A stretch of DNA of 64,000 nucleotides from Ignelater luminosus (lineage: Eukaryota > Arthropoda > Insecta > Coleoptera > Elateridae): contig VTPC01000956.1 of assembly GCA_011009095.1 (NCBI GenBank), forward strand, positions 62,001 to 126,000. Direction: 5' to 3'. Below, in pieces: positions 24,324 to 36,300 of this stretch (position 1 is the stretch's first letter; every line of letters begins with the position of its first letter). The translations under genes and the position numbers were made by a program. The notes under the pieces were generated by a model. The model ran no database searches. It had not been told where the DNA came from and saw only the letters and a program-made list of their open reading frames with translations.

Positions 24324-27300
24324 ATGGCTGGCAATTGGGAAAAATACATTGATCGGTCACCAATAATTTGTGCAGTATTTGGATATTTCTTAACATCCTT
24401 TCTTAGTGTAAAAATTAGTTTTTAGGCAGGAAAGCCATCAGGAGATCCTGCAAGAACACTTGCAGAATGTCTAAAAGATTATCGTTTAGCTGACCAAGTT
24501 ACTGCTTTAGAACATGATGCTGGAATTTTTAAAGAACCACCATTCACATATCAATTACCCATATTAAAAAATACTAGAAATTGTGGAATATATACCGAAG
24601 TATATAGTAAAAAATAATTTAAAGCAGTCCCAATTTATGTAATAAAACAATATTAGTCTAGGTCTGTGCTACGTCCTGAAGTAAAAACAAGGTATCAAAC
24701 ACTGATAAATGATTTGAAAGAAACTTCTTATGATTCTTACTGGAATAAACAAGATGGAAAATGTCGCGATCCTATACCTGGACTTCCAACAGGAATGGAT
24801 ATAGTAAATACAACTTTTGGAAAACCAACTAATCGTGGTATTTATATTTTCATGTATGAACACAATATATGAAGGCATTTATAGGAAATATTTTTAGTAA
24901 CTACAGTTAAGGATCTTGTAAATCCACCTAAAACAGTTTACCAAGTACTTTGGGATAGCCAAGTTGGTCATGACATGTATAAAAAAACTCACGATGATTA
25001 TAATCCTGGAGAACAAGCTGAGCGAGGGTATTTTACAAAATAATATTTATTATAACTGATGGTAGTACTTATTCATTCTTTGGATTTTAATAGAGAATTT
25101 CTGTGTAATTACTTTCCTTTTGTTAATCTTCAATCGGTAATTTTGTATTTTTATTAAAAACTCATTTCATATTTTACTACTACTTTTAACAAACTTGTGC
25201 ACATTAATGTCAGAGTTCTTTTTTTTGTGTGTTAAATCTTATTAGATTTAAAGTGTGCATACCATTTGTCAAGGAAGATTTCAACTATAGAACAACAGTG
25301 ATGTTCCACTGTATAACAATCTGTTCACCTTTAAACATGTGCATGTATCTTACTTCGCTGTTTAAGATGATGACATTTAAACTATTTGCACTAACAATTA
25401 CAAAATAAACCAATTTTTAATTGACAACCTATGATGTTTCGGTAAATATATCTGATTCAAAAATTTATTTTCCCATCATTATCAAGTCTTTGCATTCCCA
25501 AAGAACTGCAGGCCATTGTAGGAGTTTCCTTCAACCACAGCGGTAAACAAGTCGACACATCTAGAAGTAATGATCATGGATAGAGCACTGCAAAAGAGCA
25601 ATTATCTTTATATTTATAACTACAATTGTTTGCTTATAGTAATAAATAAAAGTATAATCAGTATATTTTTTTATAGCTACTTACAGCCATCATTTGATCC
25701 ACATAAAAGATATGGGATGCGTAGTGGATACGATCCAAGAGGAATTTGGGTACGCTGTGCATGCCATTGGCATAATACTAATCCTATAACTTCAGTATAT
25801 AAGATACAAGCTGATGTTACTGAAAGACAACACGCGCATGTTGGAAAAGTTTTTGAACCGTATGCACTTTTTTTATGATTTTACTAAATAACAACTCATT
25901 ACATGCACTATTTATAGAAACAAAAATAGTGAATGTGTTCCTAAAGAACACATGTATGGAAAACCATCTGATCGTGGCATGTATGGTGTTGCAGATTTAT
26001 TAAGGGATCCTGAATGTCCACCTTGTATTTTCAAGCGAGATTTCCACGACTGGATAAAATTATTAAATCAGCTACGGATATCGCTAAAGAAGAGATTTAA
26101 CGAGTTTGGATTGGATTTGAAAGAATTTCAGAATCACTGTTTATATTATGATAAAGTGAAGAAAAGAATTAAATCTAAAGTAGTTTCAATTACTTCCATC
26201 TGTTCCAGGAAAAGACGGGATGGATACCTTTACAATTATTTTATCACCTTTGTGGATGCTATAGTATTCCATATCAGCATGAATGCTTGGAACCATTTTT
26301 TAATTTTGTAGGTGTTATAATGGATGATAAAATAAATTATAGAGATTTTGTATTTTTGGCCGATATAAATAGTTCTGTGCCAGAAATTATAAAAATTGAA
26401 GGTATCCAAGGATGTCACTAAGTACTGAAATAATAAAAGAGAATAGATGTTTCTTTGTTACAGATGTACCAAAAGGTAGTCAGTATTACATATCGACAAT
26501 GAAAGCTGCAGCCTGTGATTATTTGTTTATTGATAATTCTAGTAAGTGAAATTTAAATTGATGAGGGTGGTCTTCTAGAACTTCTTTAAGGAAAAACTGT
26601 AAGGGTCAATATCAATAAGCAATACATCTAGTAATGTTTGCTTTGAATACAATTATTGGTGATCAATTGTAAAGACGTCTCATACCACGGGGTCTTTAGA
26701 GCAGTCTCATACTGTGACATAGCTAATAATGCCAGAATTACAGTATATTTACCAACTGGCAATATGTCAAGTTATCAGTTTGGTGTATGGAGTAACCATA
26801 TATTCTAACGACTATGACAATGATTAAACTATTATAAGTTTGAGATAAATGAAACCAAATGATTCACCACATCTGCAAAACTCTTTGAAATCTGCTCAAT
26901 CATTTTTGAGTTTTGATAATATTGACCTTTTTGAAACTTTGATACTCTCATTTTCTAACTTTACTGAATAATTTATTTGCACATTTTAAGTATTATTGAA
27001 AAAGGATCCAGACCAAAGGAAATCTATTTCAAATGAAAAACTAGTCAACAAGGAGATTCAGTGTTTGACAGTTTTAGACAACAAATTGGAAAATAATTCC
27101 CACCAGATTTCTCACTTACTATTTCACATGTATTACCTCACCAACATTGCCGCCTGTGCAAACAATTTGAAAAGGAAATTGGTGGAAGTCAAAAACCTAA
27201 GACCACTAAACACTAATTATAAAGGCATCAATTTCTAAAATAAAATACTTGGCACTAAAAACTTTGATAAAAAGTGACTCTTGTTTGAAGACTGTCCTGT

Positions 27301-30300
27301 AAACAAAGTATAATGCCATTACTCACCATATATGAGTTCCAACAAATTTGAAGAAACCCAATTTCATGAGTAGTCTAATATGAGTAACTTTTTAACTCAG
27401 ATTTTTTTGCCTAGTTTTCTATTTTTTATGCATTTATGCAAAAACCATAGATTCATCTGGCTCACATTTTTAAGAAACCTCAAAAAACAGGTTAGTTTTC
27501 CTTATTTTAAGCATAAAAATCTGGCCCACATTTTTAAAAGGACCTTAAAAAACAGGGTAGTTTCCATAAAAAATTGATGTTTTAATAGATAAAATTAGCT
27601 TAAAAACAGGTCATTTTCCCAATTTTTTGTATTTTTTAAAAGACCTCAATGTGCTGTTTTTCAGATCCCACAAAATTCAACGACTAAAACATGAAAATCA
27701 AGTAATTTTCCTAAAAAATTGATGTTTTTAGGAAAATTTGAGTTAGAAAAAAGGGTTAAAAATCAGGGCAAAAAGTCAAATTCAACGTTGTTTTTGAGTT
27801 TTAGTTGAAATACGGGTTTTTGCTTGAAAAAAATTCATAAAAAATAGAAAACTAAGAAAACTAGGCAAAAAAGTCTGAGTTAAAAAGTTACACATATTAG
27901 ACTACTTTCAAGTTTAGTGCCTTATTTTGTATGAAATCCCACAACATTCTTGTACACTTCTAAAAGTTTTAAAATCAGTCCATTATTATATAAATGAACT
28001 CTTATGGTGCAATGAGAAACTTTCATATGAAAGAGTAAGTATTTGAAGTATAGGTGGATTATTATTATTCCATAACAGTTGTAACAATAAATTACTACAA
28101 TGTAACAGCATTGTAAATGCTTTAATAAATTCAGTTACTTAGAGCTCACTTCTTGTTGGTAGCTTCGATTTTTGTTGTAAAGGTGGCCTAAATTCAAGGT
28201 AAATGGAGGATATCTCAGAAACTAAAAGATCTAGAAAAACACTGAATACACATTGCTGATCTACTCATTGATGCAATCAGAATTCAAATATTTCCTTTTG
28301 TTTTTGAGTTGTGGGCAAAAACTGTTCAAGAATCTTTGTTTTGTACGATTGTTTTCATACTTACTGAGTTCCAGTGTATACAATACATAGTTATTATATT
28401 ATATTATATTTTATATAATATACTAGATATCTAACTGTACAAAAAATTCTCAAACAATTTTTTATCATTGTTCCAAATGAAGATATAGCTACTTGATGAA
28501 ATTTGAAAAAAATCAGTAAAACAAAGGAAGGTATTTGAATGTTGATTACACCAATAAATGCAGCACAAAAAGTAGATCAGTAACATGCACTCAGTGTTTT
28601 TGTAGTTCTTCTGGTTTCTGAAATATACCCTGGTTTACCTCAAATTTCTTTCACAGCTAGAAAGTTGATGCATTGACATCCAAACCTAGTCGATGAGCAA
28701 CATAACAGTAACCAAATTGAAAGCAGTAACATGCATTAACATTTTACATATACCAGATACACAGCATCTCTTTGTTCATCACCACTTCCAGCACTGCTGT
28801 TGTTAGCATGCAACTTACTCATGTACATATATTTGCTGAGGAATAAACTGTGACTGACGCATGTGCACATGGATGCCACGAGAAAGGTGCAAGGAATTTC
28901 TTCAGCTAGACAGTTATTAGTTTACTTTGTGTTAGGCCAGGCTTATTTCAGTTTTTATTAATATTTATGGCCTTGTGCAAATGGAAGAACATCCACTGTT
29001 TGCTTTGTGATTGTGTTTTTATATTTTGATGTTACAGAAACAGTTTCTCTCTGAGAATGATACTAAATTCCTGGACTTTTCCAGGTTTCTTCCAACTTAC
29101 TTTTTTCAAGACACCTTTTTGAAGTTATTAATGCTAATTAACAGTCACTTTGTATAAGATATACAGCCAAATTTCAATTTCTGAACACTGTTGAATAGAT
29201 CATTTCAAGCCCTTTCAAATGAGGTATCACTCTATTCCCCTATGCAATTTAAAAAAATTGAAGGGGTAGCTGTCACATGAAGGGGGTTAAAATTGAGAAT
29301 GATATTTTCACATCAAAGTATGCTTTGATTAAATAAAATATTTAAACCTAGATCGAGTATACTTGCATCTTCATTCAAATATAGCAACCTGATGGATAGG
29401 ACTAGTAACCTCTTCTAAGTTTGATAGCCGTGCCGCTTAGTGCTCTTGGTGTTACACTTGCAGTTATTGAAGCTTAAACCTAATTGCGTCTTGACGGTTG
29501 TTTTGGGTGTTGACAAGTTTTAGTGGATTTAGAAACAAGGGGTAAAATTCATGTTTTTGTTAGTAAGTAAAACAAATAATATTTTACAGGGTGATCTAAA
29601 TTTGAAATAAATGCATATCTCTCTATAGCTAGAAAGAAATAAAAAAACTAAATACACATTACCATTCTACTTTTTCTTGCCCAGTTCATTGGTAGAATCA
29701 AATTTATATATCTTTTCTTGTTCTTGAGTTATCTACGAAAATTAATTTTTTTAAAATTTGTTTCCACTTTTTCAAATAAGGAAGATACTGCTACATTTTA
29801 CCTCTTGTTTTTAAGTCTTTTCCCTGAAGGCGCATGTTGATGCCCACCATGTATGCAGCCATATTTTGAATTTGCTTTTAATTTCTGATATCTGTAATTA
29901 TTGACTGATCTATGATTTTTTTAAATCTTGTTTTAAATAAATAATCAATAGACTCTATTCATCTTAGTTACAGAGATATCAGCCTTTCAATTTGGTATGT
30001 TATGGCATGGTTATGGTTATTTATCAAAATATCAAAGTCATGAGGGGAGCACCAGAATTCCTTTGCCTTTAGTACGTGCATTACCAATAAAATAAAAATT
30101 TTATAATTACTTTTAAATATATTCTCCTTTTATTGTTATACACTTATCACATCTTTTAATTAACAACTCTAAACCATTATAAAAGTAACTTTTGTCTTTA
30201 CCTGCAAAATAATTGTTTACAGCTGACTTCAAGTCTTCATTATCCACAAAATGTCTTCCATGTAAATCTTTTTTCAAATTTGGGGACAGAAAATAATCTG

Positions 30301-33300
30301 AAGAGGCTAGGTCTGGACTATACGAGAGATGATTAATTTCTTCAAATCCACATTCACGTATGGCTGCCTGTGCAAGTTGTGATTTATAAACTGAGGCATT
30401 GTCATGAAGCAACCTGACACCACAAGTCAATTTTGCTTGATGGATTCCCAAAAATTTAACAAAAGTTGAGCATAATATTCCCCTGTTCTAGTCCTACCTT
30501 CTGTTTTATAATCAATTAGCAGCACTCCTTCAGAATCCCAGAATATTGTTGCCATGACTTTCCTTGCAGATGCAACAACACAAAATTTTTGAGGTGGCTC
30601 TGAACCGACACGCCTCCATTCCTTTGATTCCTCTTTGGACTCAGGATCATAAAAATGAACCCACGTTTCATCTCCCGTAACAATAAAGTCTATATAACTT
30701 GTAGGATTCTTACCATACTGGCTCAAAAACTCTCTACAACATGAAATTCTTGCCTCCTTTTGAAGAGGCGTGAGCATTCTGGGAACCCATCTTGTACTTA
30801 CCTTTGACATGCCAAGATGGTCATGTAGAATCCGCAAAACTGTTGTAGGTGAAACTCCAACCTTTACTGCAATAACTTGGTGTTTTGATCTTGCATCTTC
30901 AACAACAAGAGCTTCCCCTTTTGTCACAACTTCATCCAAGGTCACCTCCACTGGTCGACCAGGACGGGAATCATCTTCGATGGATTTCTGACCCCACTTA
31001 AAAAGTTTTCTCCAATGTTTGATTGTTGAAATAGACGGTGCAGATTTGCCATAAACTGCTATCATTCTTTCTTGCATTTCTGGTGCTTTAATATTTTCTT
31101 TTGTTAGGAACTTTATTACTGCACGAAATTCAATATTCTGCATTTTAAAGAATTATTGTAAACACCCCTTGAAAATCACCCTTTTTTATACTTTTTATTT
31201 TTTTGAGGTTATTTAAGTGAATAACTTCATAAATTTGAGAATTCGGTGTAATTTGTTTTGTAAAAACTGACACACCAAGGTTGCAAAATATATGTGGGGA
31301 AACTGAAATAGTGAAATGAGCTTCAACCAAGATAAATTTATGTTTGGAACACTGTTTTTATGAATACCATTATTGCAAATGACACATTTCGTGATACTTT
31401 ACAGATAGATATACATTATGAGGTTATAATAAAGTATATAGGGTTTGCAACCACCTAACCAAAGTAAGATCTCAAAGTACTTTTTGTAACTGTGCGTTAT
31501 TTGTAAACATGAAAAAGTGCTATAGTGATGTTTCTATAAGACTATACCTCACTTCAAAGGTGACCTAAATGATAAGTAAAGGATAATCAGCAAAACAATG
31601 TTTAACAATGTGATTTATCGCAACCCAGTTTTTTTTGTACCTTTATTTTAGTACTTGAGACAGCAGTATTTTCTTGGCATATGTTTAATAAACATGTTCA
31701 TGATGTTTCATTACTATTCAACATATTTTTGCAACAGCAGCATCCCTCATAGAGCATAATTTGAAAAGTTCTAATAGAAAAATTGCTCACCTCCATTGGC
31801 CATGTGCTTTCAAATATACATTAGTACTTTTAGACAAATCTTCAATTGTAAAAATTCTCAAATATGTTAAGTTTTAATATTGAATAGGACAACAAATTAA
31901 TCTTTCATGTAATACTTTATATTTCGCATGGGATCTGGGTTTGAATCCCATGCAAAATCCAAAATTAAAATACTCCTAATTCTTAAGGAGATTAAATAAT
32001 TAATGGAATTATTAATAATTATCCAAAGTTTGTAAGTATTTTCATAAAAATTGAATGTCTTCTTCTGAAAAAAGAAATTGCAAAACAACATTGTGAGTAG
32101 TGTCTTATTAGTTATTACTCCAAGCCATTAAACTAAAAAGCATCTTGTCCTTATATCTGTAGTAGAATATTTAAAATGCAGCTAGAATGATAACGAGTAT
32201 TATTAAGTAAAATTATTTCACATTAAAAACACAAATGGTGGAAAAAATGCATTTAAACAACAAATTTAGAAAATCTATTTTCTCCAACGAACACAAATTA
32301 AAAAAAAATAAAACCACCAAACTCTAAAAATTGCGTAGTAAGTAACCTCAAAAAAAAGCCAGAAAAAATAAAAAGTATAGAAAAGGTGGTTTTCAGAGGG
32401 TGGAGGTTAAGGATGAATGTAACCTCAAAATCTCATCTCGAAAATTTGATGAAATTTATTAATTCAACGTTACGGTGTGTAATAACAATGAATAATAATT
32501 TCATCAAATTTGCGATTTTACAGATAAACAATAATTCTGTTAGATTTGAAGTTTTGCTTTCCATGGCCATAGCGATTTTGCTTTTTAAAAGGATGTCTGT
32601 TGTTTTACGACAACAGCTGTCTTGAACACCTCCAAACTTTTTGTGGGATTTAGAGCAAAAGATTCTTATACAACACCTGTAAAATTGTTTATGCGCAGAA
32701 TGAGAAAAACATGGAGAATCAAAAAATGCCACAAAAAATACAGGGTGTCGTTTAAAAAACCAAAGTTGTGTTAATTTCCGGTTTAACCGGAAATGCAAAA
32801 AAAAATTTGAAAGTGCCACCAAATAGCACATGCTCATAGACAACAAAGTATTTAACTGTTGTTTTGTCAATCGCAAGATACAACAGTTTTTGAGTGTTCC
32901 CTTCTTTTTGAATGACACTGTATATGGGGTGTTTCTGAATTGCATGGAACAAATATAAAGTCTTTATTCTATGGCAAAAGTGGGAAGAAAATCCAGATAA
33001 AATAATAAACTGCTCAACAATTGAAGTGGCCCACCAAAAAAAAAAGACAAACCACAGGTAGTTATGAAAAATGACCATGGGTAACTTTGATATTGTTTTT
33101 ATGTATAATTCTACATTAATTTTGTATATTTGGTTAGATTTTTATTTATCTCTGCGTTTGGTAAGAACCTCTGACAGCTATTTAAGCTCGGAATCGTCTC
33201 TTGTTCTTGTTGCTCAAATCTGGATTATTATTTGAGTGACAACAACAGACGGTCCCAAGCAAAAATAGCTGTCAGAGGTACCTTACCAAACGCGGGGTAA

Positions 33301-36300
33301 GTACAAAACCCAAATGAAAACCCTAGTAAACAACAGAAAGAACAAAAAAGATATTAAAATAAAACTAGACAATAAAACAACAAATTTACTTTAAACAAAC
33401 AAAACAGAAAATTAAATTAATAAAATAGTTGACATAAATAAAAATCTAACCAAAGGTACAAAATTAATATAGAATTATATATAAAAAAATATCATAGTTA
33501 CCCATGATCATTTTTCATAACTACTTGTGGTTCCTGCCTTTTTTTTTTGGCGAGCTACTTCAATTGTTGAGCAGTTTATGTTCCAAGAATGTTCTGAAAA
33601 TCCAGGGCTTTTCACCCTTAAAACCATCCTAGGGACAAAATCGACAAAACTCAGTTTATACAAACTAAACATATATAAAGGTCTTGATGAGTAGTGCACA
33701 CATAAATCAACTGTCGTTACTGTAATGTAAACTATTAAACTTATTAAAGAAATCATCTGTTTTAGTAAACCTTTAGAGGCATAGCTCTGAGAGGAAAATT
33801 TTTGGAAAACACCTTATCTAAATTTTCTTATTTTTACCATAGAATAACACCTTTATATTCATTTCATTTAAATCAGAAACATAGGAATATTATTTTGTTT
33901 TACTAACAATATTTTAACAAAACATCTCTAAGTCGGTAAAAATTAAACAAAAATAATATTAATGATAACTTTACTACATAAAATAAATAATGGCTTTATG
34001 TAAAATCAAGCCAAAGAACTAAAAATGAGAATTTTGTCCCTTGTTAACAATCAAAGAAATGCCTATCATAACATACAGAATTGGAAATTCTTAATAAAAT
34101 TTAGTGAACATATGGAATAAAATGTATCGATTCTTTTAGAATATTTATCCATTTGATGGAAAATGAGCAGATTAAGTATTTTGTCCTTTTTTCATCAAAT
34201 TCCACAAACGTTAAAATTAAATTAAAAACTATAGTTAGCTTACCTTAAAATCTAAAACTGAATAGCCCATATTCACCGCTAATTTTAATTTTTAAAATTG
34301 CTTTTATGATTTTTGTTATTCACCGCCTATTTTAACCGTAATTTTTAATCCTATATCGAGTATGTTCGTTTAAAACCGTTTTAAGCTGAAATCAATTTTT
34401 ATAAAAAACAATTTTAAAGACAGATTTAAATAGAGCTGCGAATATGAGCCTATATGTCTAAAAGTATATAAACTAGGTATATTGTTTTAAATTTGACATT
34501 TGTCAATTTATAATAATAAATATAGAAATAGGATATTTCCAATTTTTAAAACCTAGAATTTTGATTCATTTAAAGAATTTTATTTGATTAACCAGTGATA
34601 TATACAAGGTATATTATATGTACTGTACAAACTTTAACACCCTGTTTTTAAAAAACAAGGAATTGGATAGATGTTAATAGAGTTTGAGCACAAATTACGC
34701 TATATGATAACATTATGTTGTGACAGTTGCGCATGCTCAAACATTATCATAATACTAAAGTTTATCAGAGCCTGCTATTTCCTTACAAATAAGGGAGCGA
34801 ATACCATATACAATAAATCGGTTTGTAAGGTTAGGAAGTTGTGGTGTGTACTTTGAGCATGTGCATTTTGATGATATTTTCACTGTTACTAATTTATTAA
34901 TAATAAATAAATATTTGAAAACATGTTTTCTTAAATTACCACATCCACTTAGATCGTCAAGTTAAATTAAGTTATAAGTTAACGTTTGTATGTTGTTGGT
35001 TGTTTGTTCAAACTCTTTAAATAGTTAATGCACACTAAACTTTTACCGTATTTGGTTACATGACTTTATTGTTAACGTGAATTTGCTCGAACTCTCTAAT
35101 AGGAACTTTTTTTCTAGAAATATGCTTAGGAATAACTTTTTGAAATTTGTACAGTACGTCACAATACACCCTGTATAATACTCAAACCATTAAATATCAG
35201 TCTCAAACAAGATATTGATAATTTGAGTATTATACAGGGTGTAAAAGAAATGGCAAAAAAAAATAAACCAAAAACCTCTATACCATTTTGCTGTTAACAC
35301 TATCTTGAAGAAGTTATTGGAAGTTGTAAATTGCTTAGTTGATTCTGCACTCTTAATAAATACAACAAAATATTAATATTTAAACAGAGTTTAAATGTAA
35401 AAAACACTAATTACATACTGTTTATAGTTTTTTTGTACTAGTGTATTAGTAAGCCACTTCTTAAAATGGTAAATTCCTTGCAAGAAATGCCTCTTGAAAA
35501 TATTGTAATGTTACATGTTACTAACAATGGTAACTAAGATACGAGATTACAAGCACAACTCATTTACTCACTCCTTTAAATATACTGCGTTGCCAAATTT
35601 AAATAGTTTAAACTGCTAATATTTTGAAAAAAAGGCAGTTTAGGCCAAATTGGTATAGGAAATTTCTTCTTATTTTTGAGCATAGAATAACGTATTGTAG
35701 TCTTTTCTGCCATTTCCTTTACAACCCGTAGAGAAATGTGTTTATGAACTTATTGAGATTCCTACTTCCCAGAACATTTTCAAGAAAACTTTTGTTAATA
35801 TGTTGGTTAGGTAGGTAATAGACTTTCATTGTAATAAAATAAAATCAGTAACTTACACAAAGATTTTAAAAATCTAACAAAATATAATGCTGTAACATCC
35901 ATAATTTTGGCCAAAATGCAAGAAGAATCTTATGATTGCTTAAGTCATTGTTTAAACATTTAATTTAGAATTTAAAAATAATGAAGTTTAAAAAATGCAA
36001 ACGTTAATTAATGTTGATTTATTTGTACAAGCATAAAATCTAATCACTTATTACACTCATCTCCAAAAAAAACCCAAACACTAATAACATGCAATCATTA
36101 AAATTTAAGTTCTCAGTAGGCTGTGAAATGTTTCCGTAGGGCGTAGCTTGGACACAACACATGCAAACACATAACCTACAAACTGATGATTTTGCCTTAG
36201 GTTTGTTTGTCTGGCTTGTGATAAGTTGTACTTAGGTCAAGTTAGTGACGTCACAAGAATAAGTTAAGACAAACAAGGAACATGTTTGCCACGAATGCTT

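Noticed and set aside
31915..31960. GGGTTTGAATCCC, a tRNA T-loop/B-box-like motif
   Set aside because: No A-box, anticodon stem or acceptor stem could be built upstream; the bases simply form a local CATGGG/CCCATG hairpin.
32433..32945. 170-codon minus-strand open frame
   Set aside because: Low-information composition, no recognisable domain, overlaps repeat-end motifs, and no splice or start context.
33508..33756. Minus-strand open frame over the nested palindrome
   Set aside because: Falls across a foldback arm with no domain; considered chance.
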